Assembly (NCBI GenBank): GCA_965240325.2
Contig: OZ251222.1
Coordinates: 1,302,001 to 1,366,000, forward strand
DNA: 64,000 nt
Reading direction: 5' to 3'
Origin: Rebecca billardiae RCC1528
Taxonomy: Eukaryota > Haptophyta
This document shows positions 51,737 to 60,828 of the stretch, one piece after another. The first letter of the stretch is position 1. Each line of letters begins with the position of its first letter. The notes under the pieces are model-generated. The model searched no databases. It worked only from the letters and a program-made list of their open reading frames with translations, and was not told the origin of the DNA. The translations under genes and the position numbers were made by a program.

Positions 51737-52684
51737 ATTGACACTGCACCAAAAAGGGGGGGGTCCCCAAATTGTCCCAAAATTGTCCCCGCCAACGGCT
51801 CGATGGCTGCCGCACGTGCGTGCCCCGCGTGCCTTGCGCGTGTACGTGCACGGTAGGAGGGCGTCCCGACAGCGAGGGCGGGGTGGCGTAGATGGTCTCG
51901 TGGGAGGTGTGCCCGTGTGCCGGAGACGCTTCGACACCTTGGTGGCGTGCCCACACCTGTCCTTGTCGCCGCTCGCCTGCTGCGTGCTCGACCAGCCGTG
52001 TTGAGAGCACGCCTGCGCCGCTGCGCGTGCATGGTGGCCAATGTCGGGCAGATCGACTATCGAGCCGTAGTGAGTGCGCGTGCGGGTACTCCTACCCGAT
52101 GCGTCTCTCTACCACTGTCGCAAGCCCTCGTGCGCGTCGTGAAACCTGTCGAATCCAGTCGGGCACATGCCCAACATGCTCGCGAACAATAGCCGAGGAG
52201 TGGGGTCAAATGCGCTATTTGAAAACAAAACTGGCCAGCACTAGGCAGCAAGTGTCGGAAGTACCACCATGATAACGTTGACACGTCGTGGGTTTGAGTG
52301 CACGGCTTAGGGTTGACGTACAAGAGCTACTGCGACGGTGTCAGAGAAGCGCATCGGGTAGGAGTACCCGCACGCGCACTCACTACGGCTCGATCCGTCC
52401 GACATTGGCCATGCACGCGCAGGCGTGCTCTCCGGAACACGGCTGGCCGAGCACGCAGCAGGCGAGCGGCGACAAGGAGGTGTGGGCACGCCACCAACGT
52501 GTCGAAGCGTCTCCGGCACACGGGCGCACCTCCCACGAGACCATCTACGCCACCCCGCCCTCGCTGTCGGGACGCCCTACCGTGCACGTACACGCGCAAG
52601 GCATGCGGGGCACGCACGTTCGGCAGCCATCGAGCCGTCGGCGGGGACAATTTTGGGACCCCCCCTCGGTGGCGCAGTGTCAAT
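51737..52684. mobile_element. Foldback element with ~350-390-bp arms
   Basis: The left arm 51737-52123 and right arm 52330-52684 are inverted copies. Landmarks in order are attgacactgc, the aaaattgtccccgcc block, gagggcggggtggcgtagat, and the inner cgggtaggagtacccgcacg on the right. The left arm has an extra aaattgtccc duplication and several small indels, so this copy is older than the 35-kb foldback. The spacer is about 206 bp and non-coding. Confidence 0.8.
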
Positions 52685-53186
52685 CGGCAATATGACCGCC
52701 GAGGAAAGATGCAAGTGCGTCTATTACTACAGATTCCGACGAAAATATTAGACGATGAATACGAGATGTTCGAAACCGTATGTGGATAGTCATTGTCCGT
52801 CGTGTCGGCGACGCTTATGATAGACCACTGTGGTTAACTCGCCAGCCACTCACAGTTGTTCACTTGGTTAAGAAGTCGCCGACGAGCCCGCGAGATCATA
52901 TACACGCGGGCGCTCGCGGGCGGGAGTTGTGGGACCGGCGACAAGCCGACAATAACGGTTCGTGATTCCACTTTTATCACCGATAGCAGTTGAGTGCTGT
53001 CGTATTAATCGTCAGGCGAGACCCCGCCCCTGAGTCGCCGAGACGCCGACGCGCGCGCGTTCGCCGCCCCACCCGCCAATCCCCGCCGCCAACCGACGTT
53101 TCCGTCGCCGGGCAGCGCCCGCCCCTTCCCCGCTCCACGCACGGCGCGCGTCTGCCAGTGCGTCCACGAGAAAGAGCCTGGGCGCC

Positions 53187-56165
53187 ATGTGGCGAGAGCG
53201 CGCAAGGCAGCCCTTCTGGACGCGCGTGCACCGGCCGTCGCGAGCATCCACGACCCCGTACGCAGGCGACGTGCCCGCGCCCGACCGCGACGAGGGTGCG
53301 GACATCTCCCTGCTCACGTCGCGGTTCCGCGCACCCGCGCTGAGCCGTGCGTACGAGCGCGCGCGCGCGCACGAAGACTCGACGCTCTTCCTGACGATGA
53401 GCGTGATGCTGACTCTGGCGCTCGGCGTGAACGTGCTCAGCTCGCACGCGGCCGCGGCGCGCCCCCACAACATGCCTGCCGCCGAGATCGCCTTGCTCGC
53501 GCTGCTCGGCGTGCTATGGCTCGTCCGCTTGCTCATGCTCGGGCTGTACGCGCGCGCGCACGTTTCTCGGCTCGCGCTCGAGCTTGCAACGACCTGTGAG
53601 GTAGTCGCAAGGATCGCTCTACGCGCCGCAGTGACCATTCCTCTGGCCTTCGCGGATGACAACCACGGCATCGAGGCGGCCGCGCACCTGGAGCTCGCGG
53701 CGTCGGCAATGGAGGTGGCTGCGCTCGCGCGATACGAGCTCGCGCCGCCGGTATGCGGCGCAGTCGTCGTGCTGGAGCTCGTCGCGGCGTTCGACCCGCT
53801 CCGCGCGGACAGCATGCGCATCGCGCTCAGCGTGTGCGCGTTCGCGCTGCTCACCCTGCCGCTGCTGCTGGGCCACGAGCTGACCAAGCGCCGGGCGTGG
53901 CTGGAGCGGAGGCGGTTGTGCTGGCTGCGGCAGGAGGTGAGCCACTTCGGTACGCGCTCGCGCACCGGTGGCCCGCGTGCGCGCGACACGCCGTGCCATG
54001 CGCGCGCACCGCCTGGGCGCAGATCTCATCGCACCGTTTGCTGGCTGGCCGCGCGCGCGCGCGCCCTGCACGCAGGGCTCAACCATCTTTACCACGCTTC
54101 CTCGACGATCGATCTGGCGCTCGAGCGCGCGGAGGAGGCCGGCCCGACCCACAAGGCGTGGGCCAGCCCGGCGCTCTCCTCGGTTGCCGACACGCTCGAC
54201 GCGGTCACGAAGGTCCTTCGGCTCATCTGCGACGACACGGTGTCATCGGCCGAGGCGAGGCAGGCCGAGTTCAGTCTGGACGACTTTGCCGCCATCGCTT
54301 TCCGCGGAATCGTGCACACGGTCGAGCCGAGCGCCGAAGGCCGGCGCGCGCGCTTCGACTCGTGGGCGGCACGCGCGATCCTCGCGGACGTGGCGGCGGT
54401 CGGGCGGCAGCGCTCGAGCGCGGCGCTGCTCGGGGGCCTCCTCCTGCACGAAGCGCGCGGGCAGCTCGTTCTCCGCCTCTGGGCGCGCACCGATGGCGTC
54501 GACCTCAACCCTCCGGCCCGGCGCATTGCCGCGAGGCATCCCTCCTCCGAGGGTGGTGGTAGCTTCGGGCGCCGCGGGAGCGCCACCCCTACCGAGTCGC
54601 CACCCGCTGAGCTTCTCCACGACGCGCACGAGGGCGACGCGCCCAAAGGGGTGACGCGGGGGCCGCTCAGCCATGCTGCGGAGAGCGCGCGCGCCGCGGG
54701 CGGCACGCTTGAGGTGCGGCACGACGAGAACCGCGAGTGGGCGCTCATCGAGCTGAGCATGCCCGTCGCCGGAGTCCGCGACTCGATGTCGCGCTCGGCG
54801 CAGCCCTTCGGCAGAGCCATGCCCGACGCACTGCCGGGACGTGTGGCGTCGGCGGCAGGGGATGCGCCCGGCGGTCCGCGTCACCCGCCGCTCCTCGTGT
54901 GCGGACCGCCGGGCCTGCCGATCGTCATCGACCGGTCCTCGGCCGCGTCGACGGCAACCGCAAGCTCCCCTGCGCGCGACGCGATTCGCCAGCTGCGAGC
55001 GGCCGCGTCGCGGCTGCGGCGGCACTCGAGCGGCGCCATCGACCTCGGCATGCACACGCGCACGCAGCAGGGCCTGCGCGCGCATGGGTGCAGGCTCAGC
55101 AGCCGCAGCTCGCGCGGGAGTGGCCGGAGCTCGTTCGAGTTTGGCTCGCCCATCGCGCAGGCTGCGCTGAGCGACGCCTCTGCGGCTGCCTTCGGCGGCT
55201 CCACGGTCGGGGCTGACGCGCACGACTGTGCAGCGCCGTACGCTGGCTACCATCCGGGTATCCCCCTCTGCGTCGCATCTGCGCTTCCCGAGCCGACGCA
55301 CGCGCGCGCATTGCCCGACGCAGCTGCGCCTCCGACGCGCAATGTGCCAGGCCAAGCGTTGCCCACCGCCGCCGCTGCCATCAAGGCTCTCGTCGAGCCT
55401 GACCCCGCCTACCGACCGCCGGCCGTGTCGGCCGAGTCGGCGGCCACGCGCTCGCCCATGCCCACCAAGCACATCGGCATCGACCGGGCTCGCTTCCGCG
55501 AGCCCGCTACCGCAGCCGAGCGCGCGTGGCGCATCCTGGTCGTGCTGGACAACCACCTTGACCCGCCGGGATGGAAGGGCGAGCTGACTGGCCGGCATGT
55601 CGCGCGCCGGCTGCGCGAGCTCGGATCAGACGCCACGGTCGTGCTGCACACGGCGTGCTCCCCCGTCGAGCAGGCGCAGCTCGTGGCCGAGGGCTGCCTC
55701 GACGCGGTCACTCTCAAGGACAGGGCAGGGCGCGAGCACGTGTGCAACCTGTGCGCGCAGCACGACCTGTGCGTGTTCGTGGACGACATGCAGATGGTGC
55801 TCACGTCGATTGACCTCGCGCTCGGCAAGCAGCTGTACAACAAGGTGCGCTCGCCGGCGCCCGGCGACGGCTGGCTTGCGACGGCGAACGCGCACGTGCG
55901 ATACGCCATGATCTCGCGCGAGTCGGAGCTGGATCTGGTGTACGCGGTGTGCATGCACGAGCTCGTCTTCGACGACAACCTGCTCGTGTGGGCGCCCAAG
56001 TCGCCCGGGCCGTCGGCGACCTCAGGGCCTGCAACGGCTTCGTGCCCAGCCAGCAGCGCGATTAGCTCGCGCCTCGACTCCGCGCCGAGCACCTCGAATA
56101 TCGCGCTCTCGCCTTCCCTCGACGAGCACGTCCTCGCCGCCTCGCGAGCAAGGGAGCCATGCTGA
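53187..56165 (+). CDS. Multi-spanning membrane protein resembling a degenerate hybrid histidine kinase
   Basis: Likely exons 53187-53949 and 54076-56165 (126-bp in-frame intron, GTACGCG to CACGCAG), about 950 residues. About six hydrophobic segments lie between residues 66 and 228. Then comes a basic linker and a dimerisation-like helix with RQEVSHFGLNHLYHASSTID, where the His sits as in HisKA H-boxes, followed by an ATPase-like region recognisable only at its end (LSHAAESARAAGGTLEVRHD, WALIELSMPV). A Ser/Ala-rich linker leads to a C-terminal alpha/beta domain (RILVVLDNHLDPPGWKGELT, LRELGSDATVVLHTACSPVE, CLDAVTLKDRAG) laid out like a receiver, but I do not see the usual DD pair and phospho-acceptor Asp. 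I infer a phosphorelay-derived sensor that may have lost catalysis. Confidence 0.5.
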   Translation: MWRERARQPFWTRVHRPSRASTTPYAGDVPAPDRDEGADISLLTSRFRAPALSRAYERARAHEDSTLFLTMSVMLTLALGVNVLSSHAAAARPHNMPAAEIALLALLGVLWLVRLLMLGLYARAHVSRLALELATTCEVVARIALRAAVTIPLAFADDNHGIEAAAHLELAASAMEVAALARYELAPPVCGAVVVLELVAAFDPLRADSMRIALSVCAFALLTLPLLLGHELTKRRAWLERRRLCWLRQEVSHFGTRSRTGGPRARDTPCHARAPPGRRSHRTVCWLAARARALHAGLNHLYHASSTIDLALERAEEAGPTHKAWASPALSSVADTLDAVTKVLRLICDDTVSSAEARQAEFSLDDFAAIAFRGIVHTVEPSAEGRRARFDSWAARAILADVAAVGRQRSSAALLGGLLLHEARGQLVLRLWARTDGVDLNPPARRIAARHPSSEGGGSFGRRGSATPTESPPAELLHDAHEGDAPKGVTRGPLSHAAESARAAGGTLEVRHDENREWALIELSMPVAGVRDSMSRSAQPFGRAMPDALPGRVASAAGDAPGGPRHPPLLVCGPPGLPIVIDRSSAASTATASSPARDAIRQLRAAASRLRRHSSGAIDLGMHTRTQQGLRAHGCRLSSRSSRGSGRSSFEFGSPIAQAALSDASAAAFGGSTVGADAHDCAAPYAGYHPGIPLCVASALPEPTHARALPDAAAPPTRNVPGQALPTAAAAIKALVEPDPAYRPPAVSAESAATRSPMPTKHIGIDRARFREPATAAERAWRILVVLDNHLDPPGWKGELTGRHVARRLRELGSDATVVLHTACSPVEQAQLVAEGCLDAVTLKDRAGREHVCNLCAQHDLCVFVDDMQMVLTSIDLALGKQLYNKVRSPAPGDGWLATANAHVRYAMISRESELDLVYAVCMHELVFDDNLLVWAPKSPGPSATSGPATASCPASSAISSRLDSAPSTSNIALSPSLDEHVLAASRAREPC

Positions 56166-56465
56166 GAGCGAACCGCATCTGAATCTGATTGATCTGAATG
56201 ATGCATGCTGTACCGTAGTAGTCGTTAGTACTGACAGTGTACTGTATACTCAACTGCATCATTGTGATTTGTGCTTATCCTCGTTGGACGTCGTCCGCCT
56301 TTGCATGTTCCCGACTGCTTTCTCGCGGGTGCAAGTGTGCAACGAGTAGCAGGCGGCGAGGGCCGAGGGCGGGGCCAACGACGGCGGTGCAGGCCGCGTG
56401 CAATGCCAGCCGGAGATGCCCCGGCGTGTGGGTCCAATGCACGCGCGCTACGCCCTTTCCTTCAG
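56166..56465 (+). other. Upstream region / probable 5' intron of the next gene
   Basis: The pyrimidine-rich ccctttccttcag ending at 56465 looks like a 3' splice site, so the next gene's first exon should lie in or before this stretch. I could not fix it; candidate frames near 56237 and 56271 begin with ATG or GTG but have no supporting homology. Confidence 0.4.
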
Positions 56466-58191
56466 CCGTACATCTCTCTCGCGATCGCAACGACCATCGC
56501 TGTGCAGTGGGACGACGCGATCCACCTTGAGGCCGACGACCACGAGCACCGGGAGACGTGGGCGTTCATCAACGCATTCGGCGTGACCGTCCTCGCGACG
56601 TTGCTCTACAGGGCCGTGCAGGAGGTCGAGGCGAGGCTCGAGCAGCACGTGCGCAATCTCATCACGCAGTCGCTCCAGATCCTGGTCGGTTGGATGTGGA
56701 AGGGCTTCATCAGTGCGGTCGAGCACGACCTGGACAACATCCACTTGGAGTACCTGGGCGAGCCGGCTGAGCGCTGGGCGCACGCAGGCCTCTCGGTGGG
56801 GTTCGCCGTCATCTTCGCGCCGGCGTGGACGCTCGTGTGCACCTTCATTGCGCATCGCTCCCTCGTCGCGCCGCCGTCGGCGCGCGAGCGCGAGCGCGGC
56901 GTGCGCACCACCTTTGCGCGCAACGTGGCGACGCTGTTGCTCGGCGCGAGCGGTCTCGTCATCGGCTATGCGTGGTTCCAGGCGGCGGTGCGCGCGCGCC
57001 GCGGTGCGTGTGCGCGTGCGCCGAGGCACGAACGCGTTGCGTTTTTGCTCACTCGCTCGCCTGCCGGCCCCCATTCGCACGCGCGCGCGCCCGTGCGTCG
57101 TCGGGCCGCAGGCCCACGTGAGCGCGGTGGCCGCACACGAATACCTAGAGACGCACCCGGCGGCGCCCGTGGTGGTCGCCCTCGCGCGTGCGTGCGTGCT
57201 CCTGGTGCTGACGGCGGCGACGCGCACGCTGCTCTTCGACAGGCCCCACTTCGAGTCGCAGAGGCACGCGCGCGAGAGTGCCATCGCGAGCGCGCGCGGG
57301 CTCTCGCGCGTCCGCCTGCGCTGGATGCCGTCGTCGCGCACGGCGGACAACGATACGGTGCTGCAGCCGCGCGTCGTGGAGTCGGAGCCGGCCGGGGAGG
57401 CGGAGTCAGAGTCGGAGCCCGCCGGGGAGATGCGCAGTCCAGTGCGGCCTGAGGAGGTCAGCGCGCACGGCTCACAGCGAGACCGGTACGCGCCGCGCCT
57501 CACCAAGGTGCTCACCGACACCTCCGTCTCTCCCGAGTACGAGCCGCCGTCGATGGCGCAGCTCTTCCAGGACCGCTCGCACTTCCTCGGGCTGAAGTCG
57601 CTGTCCTTCACGTGCGCGTTCGGCCTGTGGGCGGTGCCCCAGGCCGCGGCGAGCCTCGCGCGCGACGAGGCCGACGGCTGGGGCACGCCCATCGCGTTCG
57701 CGTGCCTCTCCTTTGCCTACCTGCTGCTCGCGCTCGCGCTCGCCGCGAACGGGCTGAGGATCGCAAAGCGCAAGCTGCGTGGGCGCGCGGGGTCGGCCGC
57801 GCGGACGCCGCCGCTCGCGGTGCGCAGCGCGCAGAAGCTGCTCGGCTCGACCGTCGCCATTCAGCTCGGCTGGGCGCTCAAGGGCGCCGTGCACACCACC
57901 ATGCTGCGCGCCGTCGGGCCGGACGAGTCGCTGCGGCAGCTGGTGGTGTGGAGCGTGGCGACCGCGCTCTTGCTCAGCGTGTGCCTCATGCTGGGCTTCA
58001 TCATGGTCTTCGGCGGCGTGCAACAACTCGAGGGCGTGGGCGAGACGCCCGCCACGCCCGCAGAGCAGGCCATCGAGCCCCTCGACGCTGCTCGCGAGGG
58101 CGGCAGGCGGCGCACAGGCGCCCACGAGGACGACGAGGCGGATGACGAGCGCACGCCGTGGGAGCAGTGCCTGAGGGGCCTGGGCTTCTGA
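56466..58191 (+). CDS. Polytopic membrane protein with internal duplication (5' end not resolved)
   Basis: Exons 56466-56987 and 57112-58191 (124-bp intron, GCGGCG/GTGCGCGC to GCCGCAG/GCCCAC, both phase 0), 533 residues plus an unidentified first exon. I do not recognise the family. About eight to nine hydrophobic helices are visible. The halves share a pattern: ITQSLQILVGWMWKGFISAV followed by two long helices in the first half, and LGSTVAIQLGWALKGAVHTT followed by two helices in the second, suggesting an ancient duplication around a GWxxKG motif. The linker between (about residues 240-310) is acidic with EPAGEAESESEPAGE. It starts 300 bp after the kinase-like gene on the same strand, but as separate transcription units in eukaryotes this implies no operon. 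Confidence 0.6.
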
Positions 58192-58608
58192 TCTCATGCG
58201 ACGAGGCTCTGCTGTTGCTGCTGCATGCCGCCAATAATCATTAAACGTCATCGTGTGATCGTCGCTGTTTTCAGTAGACTGAGTACATTATATATATATA
58301 TGCATCAACGACGCCGCCGCGGGAGAATCGGAGATGCAGGACCAAGTTACCGAGCTCGCCTCAGAATAAGGCGGATGCGAGTGTACTGAGCTCACTGAAT
58401 GGCTGAGTGATGGCGGTACCCTTATTATAAGTCATCGTAATCGAACGCGGTCGTACTCATCTCCAATTCCATGGCGCCCGCCGGCCCGCCATGCTCAGTG
58501 TGATGCTGCCACGGGCGGTGAGTACCGGGCGACTGCGCAGCTGCGCTGTCCTTAGCCCAAGCCGGTGTCAGTCGGGATGAGTCGCAACCCTCGTCATCCT
58601 CGTCCGCC
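58192..58608. other. Intergenic, convergent 3' ends
   Basis: Between the 3' ends of two convergent genes. Includes a (ta)n run at 58289-58301. No gene seen. Confidence 0.55.
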
Positions 58609-59928
58609 TCAAGGGGCGTACTGGCCCTTGTCACGCCTGCGGCGGCGGGCGCGGCCGATGCCGAGGCGCGCGAGGAGGCTGGAGGTCTGCGGCGGAGGCG
58701 GAGGCGCCGCCGGCGGAGGCGGAGGGCCCGGCGGGCTGGGCGGAGGTGGCGAGGGCGGCGGCGACGGCGGGGATGGCGGCGGCGGCGGCGAGGGCGATTC
58801 GATGGGGAGCGCGAGCTGCTCGTACGTGTACTCGGCGCGCGCGCGCAGCCCCGCCTCGATCCCCGCCCGCGCCGCCTGCGCCTCGGCGCCCACCTCGACC
58901 GCGTACGCGCGCGGAAGCAGCCCCCACTCGGTGATCCGCGCGATGCACGCGAGGTCTTCGGCAAAGTACTCGCGCAGGAGGTGGACCGAGCTGTTCGAGA
59001 GCGCGCGCCGCGCGCGCGTGCTCGACGAGTCGTGCAGGTGCTCCTCGGGCGGCAGCCGCCTCTGCGGAAGCGGCTCCCAGCCGAGCGCGCGCGTGAGCGC
59101 CGTCTCGAGCTCCGCCCAGCCCACGCTGAAGTGCTCGGTCGTACCGACGAACAGCAGCTGCCGGCGCACGCGCTCGAGGCCGGAGAGCCCGCCCACGTAG
59201 TGCGCGATGCCGGTGAGCGCGTGCGGCACGTTGGCGAAGAGCGCGTCGAGCGCCTCCCACGGCGAGCCCGTCACGCCGGCGCAGTGCAGCACCCACGCCT
59301 CGAGGTCGGCCGCCCGGATCACGTCGAGGCTCAGGTTTGCGGCAAGGAGGGCCGGGCTGCGCTCCTGCACGTTCTGCAGCGTCTTGTTGAAGATGTAGTC
59401 GAGCTCGTAGGCGCGCTTCCACTGCTTGCTCCGCTGCAGCGAGTCGCGGTCGATGTTCACCATCGCGCTCCAGCACGAGGCGAAGCGGGCGACCGGGTCC
59501 CGGACCCACAGCACGATCGGTGCGGTGCTGACCGCGAGCGCGATCGGGTCGGCGCTCCGAGCGAGCACGGGCGTCGGCTCGCGACTCTGAACCTTGGCAC
59601 ACGCGCTGCTGTTGCTCTCGACGAGGGAGCCGCCGTACTTGGTGTACAGGCAGCGCGAGTGCCGGAGCGTGCGCGACTCCGGCTGCCGCCTGCACGTGTA
59701 CAGCTGCACGTACTGCTCGACGTAGCCGCGCGCGCACAGATTCTTCAGCGCGTTGTCGATGACGGTGCCGCCCGACTTGCCCACGTGCACGTAGACGAGC
59801 GTGCGGTTGCGGGCGGGCTGCTCGGGGGTGGGCGGCAGTCCCTGCTCGGCCGCCGCCGCGGCCGCCGCACCGAGGAGCAGCAGGGCCATCGGCGCAGCGC
59901 GCCCCAATGCGCGGGCGTGAGCCGGCAT
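58609..59928 (-). CDS. Secretory-pathway sulfotransferase-like protein
   Basis: Predicted 439-residue protein. The N terminus MPAHARALGRAAPMALLLLG plus an Ala-rich stretch is a signal peptide or type II anchor. The PAPS-binding 5' loop is VYVHVGKSGGTVIDNAL (family pattern HxxKxGGT), and the 3'-phosphate site is LWVRDPVARFASCWSAM (RDPxxRxxS). Several N-glycosylation sequons (NKT, NLS, NSS) agree with a luminal domain. Such Golgi enzymes transfer sulfate from PAPS to carbohydrate or, less often, protein tyrosine; the acceptor is unknown. The C terminus is a Pro/Ser-rich stretch (SPPPPPSPP repeats) and a basic tail, like cell-wall-type linkers in algae. ATG chosen at 59926-59928; a longer frame to 60033 has no signal-like start. 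Confidence 0.75.
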   Translation of the reverse strand: MPAHARALGRAAPMALLLLGAAAAAAAEQGLPPTPEQPARNRTLVYVHVGKSGGTVIDNALKNLCARGYVEQYVQLYTCRRQPESRTLRHSRCLYTKYGGSLVESNSSACAKVQSREPTPVLARSADPIALAVSTAPIVLWVRDPVARFASCWSAMVNIDRDSLQRSKQWKRAYELDYIFNKTLQNVQERSPALLAANLSLDVIRAADLEAWVLHCAGVTGSPWEALDALFANVPHALTGIAHYVGGLSGLERVRRQLLFVGTTEHFSVGWAELETALTRALGWEPLPQRRLPPEEHLHDSSSTRARRALSNSSVHLLREYFAEDLACIARITEWGLLPRAYAVEVGAEAQAARAGIEAGLRARAEYTYEQLALPIESPSPPPPPSPPSPPPSPPPPSPPGPPPPPAAPPPPPQTSSLLARLGIGRARRRRRDKGQYAP

Positions 59929-60828
59929 CTTGCTTGCCTCCTCCGTGGTCGGCGCACAAGTTACTGAAGCCTGAAGCAGTCGCGGCGGCGGCCCCCCCGC
60001 GCCGCGCCGGTCAAGACTCAAGACGCGAGTCACATGGCCGCCAGTCTGATCACCCGGAGCCCGTTATAATCGCTCAATAAGATCCCGATCTGCAGTAGGC
60101 GACAGGATTGGATGACCGCCAATGCGCTTTCGGCCCGTGTGATGATGAAGACGTCGTCGCACACGCGGACGCACGGCTGTCCACCGGTCACCGAGGACTG
60201 GTGCCCAATCTGACAGACGGCTGTCACACCGAGCGCGCGAGAGCCACCTGGGTGGGCGTTGCGCCGTGGCGAAGTCACCAAATCGCGTGGCGTGGTCTCA
60301 GAGAAGGTTGCTGCCAGCCCTGACGAGTTCGCTGCCATGTCGGACCGAGGCGCGCCGCGGTCGGATTCCAGTAGTCGCACGACTTCAGCTAGCGGTGCAG
60401 CCAACATTGATCGTCAGACTCAAGGCGTGTGGGGTCAGACGGAACATTGATGACAGGTCTGCACCGTCACACGGCATGCCAAAGAGGTCAACATCGCTGT
60501 CAGAAGGGTGATCCTGACCCCTACCTGCCCACCCTGAGCATGCGCAGCCTTATTACGCGCGCCGGTCACGCGATGACGTGGATGCGGACGTGAGATTGGT
60601 CGAAAAGTCGGGAGGGAAGCTATCACTCACGCTCATGCGCTCGTACAGTACGACCGCGCCACCTGCCCACGCCCACCCCCGGTGACCCGGCCGTGCCGCT
60701 GTTTAGCCTTGGGCGCGGTGCGACGGGCATTTACGCCCGCCATGATGGCTTCCTTTCCCAGAAAAACCCCAAAAGGTTTAAGAATTAAGATCGCCGATCC
60801 GGCCATCCGGGCTCCATCAGGCCGCACG
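59929..60828. other. Divergent intergenic region with LTR relic
   Basis: Between the divergent sulfotransferase and exostosin-like genes. Holds a 23-bp word shared with 39048-39070, a 24-bp relic of the LTR family, and otherwise no recognisable feature. Both flanking genes are secretory-pathway enzymes, but shared control is only a guess. Confidence 0.5.
60192..60215 (-). repeat. Relic of the LTR family
   Basis: cgaggactggtgcccaatct then gaca matches the end of the 287-bp LTR (39382-39405 and 40575-40598) at 23 of 24 bases; the rest of the LTR is absent. Confidence 0.6.

Larger units (their letters stand above)
49641..53186. other. Long intergenic region with a foldback element
   Basis: 3.5 kb without a recognisable gene. 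Mostly moderate GC and stop-dense. Contains the repeat shared with 28.79 kb (51249-51290) and the foldback at 51737-52684. Around 50.8-50.95 kb and 52.7-53.0 kb it is AT-richer with no domain in any frame. Confidence 0.6.
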
